Source: Nepenthes gracilis | Taxonomy: Eukaryota > Streptophyta > Magnoliopsida > Caryophyllales > Nepenthaceae | Assembly (NCBI GenBank): GCA_033239525.1 | Contig: BSYO01000011.1 | Location: 4,989,973-5,053,972, forward strand | Direction: 5' to 3' | DNA length: 64,000 nucleotides | Shown here: positions 14,101 to 29,100 of the stretch, in pieces | Numbering within the stretch: the stretch's first letter is position 1 | Layout: each line of letters begins with the position of its first letter | Notes under the pieces: generated by a model | Databases searched by the model: none | What the model saw: the letters and a program-made list of their open reading frames with translations, nothing else | Told to the model about the DNA's origin: nothing | Made by a program: the position numbers and the translations under genes

Positions 14101-17100
14101 ATGTTATAATGAAGGTCTTTGTTTTCCTTTTCGCATAGCTATCCCTTATTTCACTCAAGATGACCGTAAGCTGAGGAGAAGATGGAACCCTTATTCTTTT
14201 TCTAGATAGGAGTGCTATGTAATATTGATCATGCCATCTATTTGGGTATGATTTCTGGCTTACAGGGGTCGTATTCTGAGGCTTGTTCTATAAGATGATG
14301 AATTTGAAATGTTGTAAAGATGCGCAACAAATGGCATTCCATAATATTGGTTGTTAGAAGCTTGTATCATTATGAAAGTGGTGTTTGAGATGCAAAACCA
14401 GCTTTAACTGTGAAAATTTTGGAATTTATTGCTCGGGTGTTATTCATTGTTTCTCTTCCTTTTTGTACCATACTGTCCGATAAGATAATAAAGTAAGGTA
14501 TTTGGAAAAGGTAGCAGTAATTTGCGACAATGTTTGCAGAGCAAACCATGGTTTTGTTGCATTCTGAAATTCATCATTCTGACTCCCATCATAAGTTCAC
14601 TAATATGGCCTGAAGTTGGATGCTGGGTGGCTCATCGTGTCTCAAGCAAATGATGCATGATTTCTGTGATTTACTAAGATCTGTTTGGGTTCTTTTTTAA
14701 TTTATGAATGTTCTAGTTATTGAGCTGTCAGACTGTGGTCCCGGTGCTAATTTATCTTTTCCCTAGTTTCATGGATAATATAAATCCATCATGTCCCTCT
14801 GAAACTTGTCCCACGTGTTCTTTTTAGAAACATAAAGTTCCTTGAAGACCTTGCAGACATATATATACTTGTGTGCAACAAATGCATTGATGCCAAAACA
14901 GAACGACTCAATGCGCGAGGCTTTCACACTGCAGGGTTGTGAGGGAGTATTATAAGTACATGCACTTAACCTTATCCTTGCATGGGAAGTGTGTTTTTGT
15001 AAGTAACCCATGACCTAAGCCTCCAGGTTACACAATACAGCAGTCCCATGATTGCTCTTAGGCTCATTCTTTGCTGCATTCCATGGCTGAATATATTGGT
15101 ATTAACATCAGCATCGATCGTAGCCATATTAGTATTGGACATATTGGAGAATATTATTAGTATGGCATATATTGGAAGAAAAAAATTTTGTAAATTATAA
15201 ATTGGTAAAAATGTTTCAGCCGATATATAAATATAGATTATCGATATGACAATATATCATGATATTTTTTTGATATCAAGAAATATTGGTATTGGATGAG
15301 TAGGCATATATCATATTGTTTTGACATGAATTTACATCACGTGGATTGATGGACTTGTTTATAATTTTTCAATGAGGGCATGTATCAGGCATTTGCCATG
15401 TCAATTGGTTTGAATGCTTCTTAATTGAGAGTTTCTTCCCATTATATAGAATGTTTCTTTCTCTAATCACAATATATTGCAATCCTTCACCTTTATAAAA
15501 TACAGACAAATCAGTATCATCCAAATATGACAATGATAATTAATTATAGCAAATTAGGATCACCTAATTAAGGAAAATATAAACAATATATAATTAAGGA
15601 TATTCTCCAAATTCAACTGACATCCTCCAAATTAATACCGGCTGATAAAGAACTATTTATTTGTCAATCATGAATTAATGTTGGTGATGTGTCAAGGATT
15701 TTGATGAAAATATCTACTGTTTGAATAGTGGTAGAAATATGGGGAAGAGTAATCACATGATGATCAAGTGTCTCACAAATATGGTGACAATTGACTTCAG
15801 TATGCTTTGTGCGTTTATGGAAGATTGAATTGGTGGCATTTTGGATGGCATTGGTGTTATTGGCATGGAGCAGAGTAAACATAAGTTGTGGAATCCCAAG
15901 TTTAGCCAACAAGCCTCGAAGCTAAACAGTTTCTAAACAAGTGGACATTGCTCGATATTCAAACTCAGTAGAAAACTTCAACACATGATCTTGCTTTTTA
16001 CCCTTTCTAGAAATAAGCCTGGAACATGCACCAAGAAGAATGCACTAGTTAGGAACCGAATGATGAGTATTTGCACAACTAGTCTAACTAGCATCACTGA
16101 ACCCAAGCAATTGTAGAGACCTTCCAATTGGAAAATATAATCCATGACCATAGGTGCCGTTTTAAGTAACTTTTAATGTCTGCATAAGTTGACTGACCCG
16201 CTGGATGGCAAAACACTTATCAAGCTTGGTAATAGTCAAATATTTCAAACTTTTCACTAGCTTACGATATATAGATAGGTCAGATAATAAGTCTCTATCC
16301 TTTTATTGGATCTTTAAATTTATCTCCATAGGTGTAAGAGATGGATTTACCGATTGAAGACCGGCCCAAGCAATAATCTCTTGTATATAATTGTGTTGAT
16401 GCAAAAGCTTTTTCTAGAAGTAAAATGTACTTCTAGACCAAGAAAATATAGTAATTGACAAAGATTATTCATATGAAATGAAGTCTTGAGGTGCTATCGC
16501 AATTGCTTAATCAACATAGTGCCAAACCTTGTGATAACAATATCATCGACGTATACAAAGGAGGATAACAATTCTAGCGATGGTTGTCTAAGAAGAAGAG
16601 AAAGAATCCTACCAACTTTAAGTAAAGTTGAAATTAAGGAGAGTAGTACGAAATTTTTCAAATCGTGCCGTGGTGCTTGTTTTAAACCATGAAGTGATTG
16701 CTTGAAGCAACAAACCTCCAAGCTACAGTGAGTGAACATGCCTGGAAGAGGATTTGAAAAAAGTATGAAAAAAGTGATATTCGAAAGCAGTTCCAAACAA
16801 ACAATAATACAGAAATCACAATGCAAAATTTGTGATAGTAAATTATTAATCAGATAAACAATGGTAGATAAGGCCTCCACAAAGAATGTATGTACAAATG
16901 ATTTGATTAACAAAGTATGACAACATTCAAAAGATGACGATTTTTATGCTAGGTAATATCATTTTGTTGCTGAGTGTAAGGACGAGAATGTTGGGAAAGA
17001 CTGCCTTTTATGTTTAAATAAGTTCGAAAATCATTTGACATATATTTCTTCTTAGAATCTGAGTGTAGGATTTTAATATGCATGGAGAATTGTGTTTTAA

Positions 17101-20100
17101 CATAAGAAATGAAAATTTGAAAGATACAAAACACTTCACTTTTAGAGTGAAAAAAATATACTCAAGATAAACAACATCAATGAATATCATAAAGTACTTG
17201 TAGCGAGTATGGGAAATTATTGGACTTATACCCTATACTTCGGTATGAATAATCTTAAATCTTATGGAAGGATGATTGCTATGCAAATAAAAAGGTGAAG
17301 CTTTACTTTTATCAATATACAAAAGGGAAATAACTAGACTTATACCTAGACTACCATGCATAGAAAAAGGTATGCATAGAAAAAGGTAAAGCACTGGAAA
17401 ATGAAATAACTGGACTTATACCGTATGCTTTGGTATGAATAATCTCAAATCTTATGAAAGCATGACTACCATGCACAAAAAAATGTAAAGCTCTACTTTT
17501 ATCTTGTTTACAAGAAGCACTATCAAGAGGGCATCAAAAAAGAATCTTTATTGCCTAAATAATTATGTTTTATCAGATAAGTCAAAATACTAAAAGTGCA
17601 TGTCACAATGATTTTACTATTATTAGCGGCAGCTACACAAGCAAAAGAAATAAGAGTGGGAATAGAAAGCTGAAGAGAAAATAGACGTCTCATTTTAGGC
17701 CTCTTTGTTTTTACTTTCCCTAACATTTGATCCTGCACAAGACAACAATTACGATCAAAGTAAATACACAATTATTATTGACCAATTGTTTAATAGAAAT
17801 CAAACTCGTAAATAATTCTGGAGATACAAAATATTATCAAAGGAGGATCCTAGAATTCTAACCGTAGTGATGGGGAGAGAACTGCCATTGAGTACATGAA
17901 TATATTGCTCACCCTTATATTTATGAGCATGATGTAAAATATTTGTATTGTTTGTCAGTTGATTTGAAGCCGCTAAGTCAATTAAATAAGAGGAAGTGAA
18001 CAATTTTCGCTTACATTGTAGTCCTAGATTAGAGATAGCAAAAACAATCATTTCTTGTACCATCTTAAAAGTAAGAGAAGTTGAATGAGTATTGCATGAT
18101 TGATTATTGACAGGGAGGGCTTGTACACCAGATGAAATAGATTGGATATTAATGTTAAAAGCTTGTACTTGTCTATTTTGAGATTGAACATGACAATCCT
18201 CGATGATATGCCCCTCTTTGAAATAATTAAATAATTTCTTACAATAAATCTTTATAATATATTCATACTCCTTATAGCTTTATCACTGTTTCTAAGTCTT
18301 GAGCTTTCCCTGTCCCTAATCAGCATATGCAAAATTCTCCTAAGCAAACTTCAAGTGATGGGGTAGGATTGCAATTAAGATGGCTTGCTTGTGTAGTTTT
18401 AAATTTTGGCCTTAGTTTTATCATTAATCGATCCCAAAGGCTATTAGCATGAACTTCTTGTAGTGTTGTAAGTGCTACTTTTGGAACTTTTAAATGAACT
18501 ATGCCAATATATTTGCCCCACAAATCAAGAAATTCAGTATAAAATTATTCAATTGGGAGATTGCCTTTTTGTAGTTAGTAATCTCTACTTCCAATTGAAA
18601 ATTTCTCATTGTTTTCTTGATTATCAATTTTGATCCCACATTTCCTTTGCGGTAGAAAAGGATCGAAGGTTATTTATCATATTTGGTTTAGTTGAGCCTA
18701 ACAACCAAGATAAGATATGAGTATCCTTACTTGTATACTAATTGAGCTCTTGTGACTCAATCGGAGCTTTATATGATCGATCTAAATGACTAAAGAGTTC
18801 TTTTTCATTTATAAACATTTTAAATTAGAACTTTCAGGTGAAGTAACTCTTTCCATTTAAATAAGCAATAAAATTTTCACTCTCCAATTTAAAGGAGAGC
18901 TAAGAATAATTAGAAGAATTTTTGACAATTTTGTAATAAACTTTCATGGATAGGAATAGGAGCTCACATGCCTATTTTAAATAACACATATTGCTTTTTT
19001 TGGGTAAGAGCACAAAGAGAGAGGGACACCTATTCCAAATAACACGTAGTGCTTTCTTTTAGGCTTTTGATAGCCGAGTACCATGAAGAGAAGGGCACAC
19101 GAGTATCAGTGATCAAGGACGAAGATGAAGACGCAACAACAAGAGAAATCAAAGATGAAGACTGAGAAATCAAATTTAATTTGCAAAGCCTGTTGTTTGA
19201 ATTGAAGAAGCAAGCAATTGAAGAGAGAGTATCAACACAAATCAATTGAGATGTCTTCCATGATTCAACTCGAAGATGTAGCAATTGAGGCTAATGCAAT
19301 GCCTATTATATGAAAATCGAAGTTAACTAGTTGCCTCCTGAATCCTCCAAGATAGTCTATGCAATCGGCTGTTCCAGAGAGTCACAAATTGGTCACCAAA
19401 AGATAGATTTGAAGAAACTCTAAACAACAATAATGGTGAAGGAAGGAAAAGTAAGAAGGTAATCTTCTTTCTTTTCTTTCACAATAGAAACCACAGAGAA
19501 AATAAAATCAAAGGGAGATAGAAGCCAAGGTTTTAGTGTAAGAATTGATTCCAAAGTTTTTCTGATACCATGCTAATTGGTTTAAATGCCTCTCTATTAA
19601 GAGTTTCTTCCCATTATTAAAAATATTTTTTTGTTTAATTACAACATATTACAATCATTTACCTTCCTAAAATACAGCCCTAATTATGATAATGTTAATC
19701 AATTACGGTTAATTAGGATCACCTAATTATGACAATGATAATCGTTTACTACAAATTAGGATCGCTTAATTAAGGAAAATATATACAATATATAATAAAA
19801 GATATCCTCCAAATTCAATTGACAAGACATACCTACATTTTAGGGGACTTTTCATTGTTTGAATGTTGTCCATCCATACCTGTACCTATGTTATGTTCTG
19901 TTAACACAGGTACTTGATAATAAAGTGTAGAGACCATGTAATATGGACTTAGACTAGCATGACGCAGACTTCAACTATTTTTTTAGTATTTATGTTGCTT
20001 GGTTACTGCTCTTGAAATAAGTGGAAACATATCACTGGCTGTCCATTATTTAATGCTCGAAGAGAAAGAAAAGAGATTTGCATATATCTGTCACTTGTCT

Positions 20101-23100
20101 GGCTATGAAGACTGCATTTTAAATGAACTGGGTTACCTCTTGTTTTAATCACTAACATTATGAAATAGTTATATTTGGGATGGTTGGATTATTGAGACTT
20201 GGATTCTGCTCCAAGCATTTGAACAAAAGAATTGTTTTCATATGCTCATTTACTTTGTTGTACACATCTCACATAATTATTGGGTATATTACTGGTTATT
20301 CATAGTAACACTCCCCCCCCACCCCGGGCACGTGTTTTTAAACAAATAAACCAAGCTTTTGCATGAAGCATGTCCTGGAATTGAAAAGCAGCTGAAATTG
20401 CAGGTCTGATACTTTCGATGCTGAGTCTTCCGTTCATTATTACCACAGAAATGACCTGAGTCTTGTTATTGAAGTCCTACGATCATCTGAAATTGCTTAT
20501 CAATCAATCCTAAGTGTGATTATTAAGCATTGGGCTCTCTATACTGTCTCCAATGAACATGAAAATAAGTTAGATACCGAGAATCTTGCTTTGTCCATCA
20601 GTCCAGTTGTTTCTGTTCCATTACGGTCTTCAGGAGCTTCAAATAACTGTGTAGTGAGCGGGAATTTAGATTTGATGGATTCTGCTGCTGTCAAACCCAG
20701 TAAGGAGATGGAAAATCCAGTTGCCAGCTCAGAAGGATCAGCTGAAGTCTTACAAGCAGGCTGGGCGATTCAATGTCTAAATAAAGTTGGGTTTGATCAA
20801 TGCCATGGAACATCTAACTGTGCTAATGCATCTGGTGGAGACCTTGCTGTGAAAACACCAATTTTACCTGCTAAACGTGGGAGGAGAAAAACCCGCTCTG
20901 CAGCTTCTTGCCGCAAATATTCTGTGATAAAGGAAAAAGAAGAGGAGACATTGCAGATGCAAACTGGAAGTGGTTACATGAACCTGTATAGTTTTGCTCA
21001 GACAGCTGCATCAGTTGCTGAAGCACTGACTCATAAGTCATTAAATAAAATCAATCAAGACTTCACAAAGTCAGAAGATGAAATAATTTCAGCTCAACTG
21101 AAGGCCATAATAAAGAAATCCTCCAAGTCTCACTGTCTCCTGGATCTAGATGTGAAGACCCTGAAGGAAAAATGCGGTTGGTGCTATTCTTGTCGATCTC
21201 CAGCTGAAGACAGGGATTGCTTGTTCAATATAAGCCATACTGGTTCTGTTCCTGAAGTTCTTAAAAATGAGATTGCTGGCCTCCAGTCAAAAGGGAATAA
21301 GAAAGGACACCTCGTAGATATCATATGTCATATTCTCTCCATGGAATACCGTTTGCGTGGTCTCCTTTTGGGTCCATGGCTGAATCCACATTATAGCAAT
21401 CTTTGGCACAAAAATATTATCAAGGCATCTGATGTTGCATCACTGAAACGTTGTTTGCTGACAGTGAGTTTTTTCCCCCTATCTTTGAACATCAATGTTG
21501 CAGCTCATAATTTCTGCTGCTGTGATCAGTTTTTGATTGGGTTAAGTTGTGTGACGTTTGAATTTAATTCAGCTTAACCATGGACCAATAAAAAAGGTTT
21601 TCCTTGAAAAACATTTATGCTGGAAAACAAACTTCCTTCTGATGAAGTAGTATATACGTCAAACTGAGTTAAATAGCTGAGCAGATTTGTGCATACTTTG
21701 TATTATGAATGATTCTGGATTAACATGCCATGTGTTGGACGGGACCTAATTGAAATCTCACTTATATCCTGACAAAGGTAGCATCGGTCATAGTCATTTC
21801 ATTGTTTGGCTGGTTCCTTGCTTTGGCACCATCATGAATGCCATTGTTGATATTTGTATCCTGATTTTTTACTAGATATCTTGGCTTTATTTCTACTACA
21901 TTGGATATGCAGTTGGAGTCCAGTTTGCGTCCTTTGGCTCTTTCAGCGGAGTGGTGGAAACATGTTGATTCTGCTGCTAAGATGGGCTCAGCTTCTCATT
22001 TTGTGACCAATTCACGTGTAAATTCGAGGCTTGGTCTTAGCAGAAAGAGAGGTCAAGGTGCTGATCTCAAGCCCATTGTAAATGCTGGTGGCGGGTTGGG
22101 CTTGTTTTGGTGGAGAGGTGGTCAGCTTTCTCGCAAGCTCTTTAATTGGAAGCTTTTGCCTCATTCATTGGCTTCAAAAGCTGCCCGAAAAGGTCTGCAC
22201 ATTCTTTTAACTATTTATTGTTCTAGGCTTGTGGTCAAACTTTTTGTAACATAATAATTATGCTAATTTCTCTGAAGTTGGTATTTTTGTAGGTGGGTCT
22301 ATGAAGATTCCGGGCGTATTGTATTCTGACAGTTCAGAATATGCAAAGCGAAGCAAGCATGTTGTGTGGCGGTCTGCTGTGGAGACATCTGTGAGTGTTT
22401 TGCAACTGGCATTGCAGGTATTATTGCCTAGGAACTTAATGTGTCTTCATTGCTATTGCTTCATAAAGTGGTCTTTCAGACCTCTCAGGCCTATGCAATT
22501 CCAGCTTTCCTTTCAGCCCAGCTTTCAGTACCAATGGGGTATGGTGTTTTGCTGGAGGTTGTAGGAAAAAAAATAAAAGAAGAGTTCTTGTTGGATTTCA
22601 TTGATGACAGCTTTATAATTAACAGTGTGTATGTTTGATATAAAGAGTCTGGGTCTCTTGTTGCCTACGTGAGGCATTCATTCAACTTGTTGTCGATGCT
22701 TCTGGGACTTATGTTGTTGCTGGTTTGTGAGTTTAAACTATTAAATCCATAATGTCTGATACTGATGGTAATGTTTGTTTTATGCTACTGGTTCAGGTGA
22801 GGGAGCTTGACTTAAACATTAGGTGGAATGACATTGAGAACACTAACCTTCACTCTAAATTGGACAAGGAGTTAAACAAGTCACTCAGACTCTTCAAGAA
22901 AGTCATAATCCGTAGGAAGTGTGTTGTAGAAACAGCTTTCAGATATCTTCTAGATTTTGGCAAGAGAAGAATCATCCCAGATGTTGTTCTGAGACATGGT
23001 ATTATAGTTGAAGACTCATCTAGCGAGAGGAAGAAATACTGGCTGGATGAATCATATATTCCCCTGCATCTCTTAAAATCTTTTGAAGAGAAAAGAATTG

Positions 23101-26100
23101 CTCGCAAGGCTGGCAAGATGATTCCCAACAAAGTCCTTAATGGTGGTAAAGAGATGAAGAAGCCATTTACTAGAAAAGGTTTAGAATACCTTTCTTCAAG
23201 AGCAGAAAGGGCAAGAAATTATCCATGTGGACTCTGCAAGAATGATGTATCAATCAGGTATTTGGTAGATATTTTGTCATTGAATTGGATTTTGTTTGTC
23301 TGTCTCTGTTCTTTACAATTCGGCTATGCACTTGAATTGTACACTGTGTTGTTAAAGGCACGCCCCAAGCTTGCCTACTCTTGGGGCTCAAAGCATGGCT
23401 CTTTGACATACCTAGCCAAGGCCTTTTCCAAGAAGTGTGTGCCTAGGCTCTAGGTCCTGCGTCTTTTTTCAAGGGTCAAGTTGCACATCTTAGATTTTTG
23501 TTTTTTAAAAAATTATATTGTATCACTTTAAACTAGCCAAAATATATTATTATTTTTAATATTAGCTTCATGTTTGTAAAATTGCATTTGAGGTTGATTT
23601 TTGACAAAAGAGTTCAACGGATAAAATTGTTGGAGTAAATAGGACTACACATCATACTAAATTATAAAATCGTTTGTAAATGATGAAGATTCTGATTCGG
23701 AGAGACACAAAAAGATGAAAAATTATTCAAGCCTATAAGTTGAGAAAAGAGAAGACGATGAATTTTTATTCAATGATAATGATAAATATTTATCTTTACT
23801 ATGTATATCTTGAGAATAATATTTCAAATTTGTTGATGAATTTTATTGCTCTCTTGTTGTGGTGAGTTATTTTTATTAATTTTCATCTTTTATACTACTA
23901 GTTGAATAATAAGTTTATGATTATTTTCAGAAATATCTTTTAGTATTTCCTATTTATTTTTAGCTTTAACAATTCAAATTTATTATAAGAACACCTATAT
24001 GCATATTTCATAAGCAGACCCCTCACTCATTTCATGTTTGCTCATGCGCCTTGTGTTATAATCCAAATCGATCCATGTAAGTTTTTACATATTTTCTCAC
24101 ATCTTTAAATTTTTTTCTAGGAATTTCGGTGAATTCTATTTAAATTTTAGCAGTATAGAAAAATTAGATATATCATTTTAAAAGTTAAGGACTTTTTCAA
24201 TGTATGTTATTTCCAAAGGTTAAAATGTCCAAAACTCTTTACGATGGAATGAATTTAAGAAATTTTCTTCAATATTTGATTGTTTCTACTATTGATTGTT
24301 ACCTCGTATTTTTGCTCTTTCAACTAGTGATTTACTTGCACTTGACATTCTCAACACCAATTGCCTTCTTGTTATTTCGTTGTGGGACCTATCCTCATAC
24401 TTAAATGTGCTTAGAGGTCAACTTGCTTGGTGTTTGGCTCCCAATGGAAATGGATGCACCGCATGATTTTGTGGGTATAAAAATTAGATTATGACAGTCA
24501 GTATCAGAGCCTAACTTATAAAAAGAGCAGTAAGAAAGACTTTAATTTTGGAAAAAACTCATATAGTGGGGTCGTTATAGCCCAAGCAACCTCATTGTCG
24601 GCTATTTAGACAACTCCTATGGTTTATCCGATTGTATGAGCTTGTCTTAAAACTTTTGAAAAAAAGGCTAATTAAGCTAGAAGCCTGAGAACAATCTTCC
24701 GATAGGATAAAAAGGTGGGTAGGCAAGGACCTAATTGAGAATGTTCGTGACTTAATAAGAGTTTTGCAAGAAGGGAATGTTGAGTTCAATGATAAAATGA
24801 GCCTTCTAGTGTGCGCTATAGTGACTGACGGTATTTCCTTTGGAAATAGTAGAGTTAAGCCTCTAGAACCTTGCTCATACAAAGGCGTGTGAGATTCGAA
24901 AGAGTTTGACAACATCATATTTGATTTAGAATAGTACTTTCAGGTTTCATAGATGAATTTGGAAAGGCCAAGTGTTCTATGGCAACAATGTACCTGATTT
25001 ATAGTGCCAAACTGTGGTGGATCACCAAATATGAGGAAATTGGCTAGGAGTGATTGAATGTTGACTCATAGGAAGACTTTAGGAGATAATTGATGGCACA
25101 ATTTAATCCAGAAAACACTGAATTCACAGCATGAAGAAAGTTATAATAGATCGAGCATATGGGGACAATCAGAGACTATATCAAAGCTTTTTCGGCATGC
25201 ATGTTAGACATAAGAGATATGTTTGACAAGAATTATCTATTTTATGTTATTGATAATTTGTATTTGTGGGCTTTGATGGAGTTATTTAGATAGCGGATAC
25301 AAGATTTTGCTTCCGTTCAAAATGTGGCTGAAAGACTTGTTGACCGTGCTATTTAGAGGGGCAACCACAACTAAGGAAATGGAGGTAATCTTTTGAAGAA
25401 GCTGGTGCATAGTGCATTCAGTGTCAACGAGTCAAAAAGTAAATCCAAGAGTGGGAACTGATGAACTCTCAAAGTTCTAAGAGAAGCATCAATATGTTGA
25501 CGAGTGAAAACATTTTCTAGTGGCTGCTTCTTGTGTGATGGGCCGCATAAGGTGATGCAATGCTCACACTAAGGAGCTTTAAGTGTGCTACAAGGGAGAA
25601 GTGATCAATTGGAGTTTGAAGATGACAAGGACTATAGGAACTAGGCTTGCACGGTCATGGTCAACCTCTTGTATGCCATGGAGAAGCATGCTCGGGTGTC
25701 CACCAAGTCTACAGATTTAATGTATGTTGAAATCCAAATTATTGGAAAAAGTGTTTGAGATATGGTAGACACGGGCGCCGCTCACAACTTTGTAGTTGGG
25801 ATTAACTGAGTATGCAGTTGGAGCAAGATGACGACAATATGGCTTTGAACTCAAAGGCAAATCCCACCCTTGATATTGCTAAATCTATGGCAGCGTTACT
25901 TGAAGAGTAGAACGAGAAGTTGAATTTTATGTCAGCATCTATGAATGACTTTGACCTAATTTTGGGGTTGAACTTCCTTGAAACGACTAAGGAAATATCA
26001 TGCCCCATTTAAATTCAGCATTCCTTATGGGTGAGAATCCATATCTAGTGAGTGTCTCCAAAAGGCCGATAGAATTTGAGAGAAAAGGCAAGGACAAGGT

Positions 26101-29100
26101 GTTATCTGCACTCCATCTTAAAATGTGTTTGAAGAAATGTGAGCCTACCTTCTTTTGTGAGGTGTTAGAGGAGGAAGACATCAAGGTTAGGCCACTGCCG
26201 CTTGAAGTTAGCCTGCTCCTAGAGAAGTTTGAGGAACTGATGCCAACGGAATTGCCCAAATTCTTCCACCCAGGAGAGTGGTAGATCGCCATATTGAACT
26301 GACACCGGAGAGACCACCTAGTTGAGGAGTGTATAAGATGGCACTTTAGCTAGTGGAGTTTGAAATCAACTGGATTGGTTGATCAGCTCTATCTTCATTT
26401 GCCCTTTGAAGCACCTTATAATGCCTCTGAGCTATTTTAGAAGAAGCATTACGTAAACAACTGGTTAAGAGGATCAGCAATTCAGTACAACTAACTAGCA
26501 GCAAGTCATCATTGTAAACAAGCAATTCAGCTATTCAGGGATCAAAGGATAAATGCAAGGTCACACATCCGTGGAAGAGTTCAGCAGTGTGACAAGCAAG
26601 AAAAGCTATAGCATCAGCAGAACTGTAATTTTATTCAAGTAACTGAGCTCAGCATCAGTAGAACAAGAAATGTTTACAGGACAGAAAGATTCATGTACTT
26701 CTGTTCAGGATCATAACAAATTCTGGTAGCAACAACTATTACATAAGCTAGAGGGCGCCAAAGTCTGTTAACAATAAATAACAAGTAGTAGTTAGCACTA
26801 ACTTGCCTTTTATTGTGTATGCATATAGCTTTTACAGATGAGGATACTGCAGATTTGATTGATGAATCTAATGCACTTTTGGCTGCTTCTTAGGAATTGA
26901 ATCAGTCCTCCTTTTCTCATTTGTTTTTTTGCCTTTTGATTCCCCCTCCTTCCTTCCCTTTTATTCCCTCCTTTACTTCCCTCCATTAGTGATGTAAGAG
27001 AAATCTCTCTTCATTACAAATTTTTAGCAGATTCATGTTCCAATCCTGCTCAGATACTCCTGTCCATCACCTTCCTCTGTTTGTTCTTCCAGCTTCAAGA
27101 ACTCTGCAATCTTGACATAGAAAGCTTCAATTCTAAAACCAGAATTTGCCTTGGCTACCAAGAAGCAAGTTGTAGAAATACAAGAAAACTACAAAACACA
27201 ATTGCAGCAACAATTTCACTCTTGGGAAGAAAAATTCAACAGAATGGATGGGAAGATTGACACCTTCATGTATGATATCAGACAACTACTTCAAAACAAA
27301 CAACCTTAAACTTCAATGAACCAACCTCCTGAGAACTCCCCACACCAGGTAATTTCTATAACTCAACGTAGAAACCCAATGACTCATTCCATTCCAGCAA
27401 GAGACATCACCAATAGATGAATCCTTCCTTTTCACTAAACAAAATCGGATTTCCCTTCTTTTCATGGCCATAACCCACAATCTTGGATATTCAAATGTCA
27501 GAAATATTTTAGTTTCTACCAAATACTACCTTACCAAAAGATGAAATTTCATTTATCTACTTAAAAGGTCGTGCTGCAGTATGGTTTCATGGTTGCAACA
27601 CCACTATGATTCATAATTCATGGGAAGTCTTTACTGCTGATATTTGCATCAGATTTGGCGATAGATCCTTCATGGATATTGTAGAAGAATTTGACAAGCT
27701 TCAACAATCAAGCTCCTTGGAACAATACCAAGATAAGTTTGACGAACTTTGAGCATTGATGCTGCAACAAAGTTCAGGCTTATCAGATGCATACTTCATT
27801 TCCAACTACTTGAGCGGTATCAAAGAGGAACTCAGGCACATGTTCAAGCTACTTAACCCCACTTCCTTACCTTAAGCCTTTCAATTATCTTCTCCCCAAG
27901 AACAAGCGTTTGAAGCCCTCAACCAAAAGCACAAAACGCATTTTAGAGCCCCATACAGAAACACTTATTCATTGGATGACCATTCCACCACAAACCAACC
28001 ATCATCACAAAGAACAGGCCCTATAGACCGTCCACAACTCATATTAGACCTGAAAAGAGCCTTGGGACTATGCTAAAAATGCAATGATAAATTCTATCCA
28101 GTTCATAAATGTCAAGCTAAGCAATATAATGCTATCTTAGGTGGCTAAGAAGAACCTGAATTTGAGGATGCAGTAGACCAACGTATTCTGCAGGATAAAG
28201 AATTTGGAATTTCAGTACATGCTTTTTCCACTCAAAATTCTAACACCACCATCAATATTAAAGGGTTCACATTACATCACCTCTTCAAATCCTTGTAGTT
28301 TCATTGACCCAAAAATAGTTCCAGTCATGAAAGCCACAATTCACAAATCAGCATCCTTACATGTCATTGTGGCCAAGGGCAATAAGATGCTAAGTGAATC
28401 CCAATGCCTTCTCTTTCTTTGCTAAATTCAAGGCCATTCTTTTCAAGCTAACTTATGAATTTTACACCTAGGTCGATATGATATGATCCTAGGTGTTGTT
28501 TGGCTAAGTAAATATAGCCCCATCATATTTGATTTTTTTGAAACTCACCATCTCTTTCTCTCATCATGGCAAAAACATTGAGTTACAAGGAACAACTGAG
28601 CAAGCTTCCTGGGCTAGCATCTCCAGAAAAACGTTGCATAAATGGCTTCAATCAAGTCAGGGTTTTAGCTCAATTTTTCACTATTAATGCAGACACTAGC
28701 ACTGTCAATGCTCATCCTGCCATACAACATATTCTCGAATCCTTTGAAGATGCTTTTTCTGTACCTAAGCAACAACCTCCACAAAGAATGCAAGACCACT
28801 TCATTCCACTTATTCCAAATGGACAACCAGTAAATCAAAGATCATATAGATTCAATCACATGCAAAAAGATGAGATTGAAAAATAGGTGCAAGAAATGTT
28901 GAGCACATCCATCATTCAACCAAGTTGTAGTCCTTTCTCTTCTCCTCTGCTTTCAGTTAAGAAAAAGGGTAGCTCTTGGACATTGTGTCAATTATAGACA
29001 ATTGAACAACCTCACCATAAGTTCCTATTATAGAAGTCTTGTTGGATGAATGACATGGTGCATTCTACTTTCCAAGTTGGATTTGAGATTAGGGTATCAC

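Larger units (their letters stand above)
15399..19824 (-). mobile_element. Ty1/copia LTR retrotransposon, degenerate, antisense in intron 2
   Basis: Two LTR copies flank a 3.9-kb interior read on the minus strand. A primer-binding site for initiator tRNA-Met adjoins the right LTR. Minus-strand relics come in copia order. Gag is at about 18100-19300 with a damaged CCHC knuckle ([10 protein letters not shown], near 18185-18245). The GAG-pre-integrase/protease region is at 17800-18063 ([12 protein letters not shown]). The integrase end is at 16949-17134 ([15 protein letters not shown]). RT is at 16494-16913 with an intact YVDDIVIT box. RNase H is at 15664-15912 ([13 protein letters not shown]). 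Integrase before RT defines copia. Frameshifts and stops make it non-functional. Possible target duplication: GCCAT on the left, GACAT on the right, one mismatch and one base off the TG/CA ends, so not firm. Confidence 0.85.

Noticed and set aside
28204..28425. Independent small gene in intron 6
   Set aside because: It lies inside the gag-protease part of the nested LTR element.
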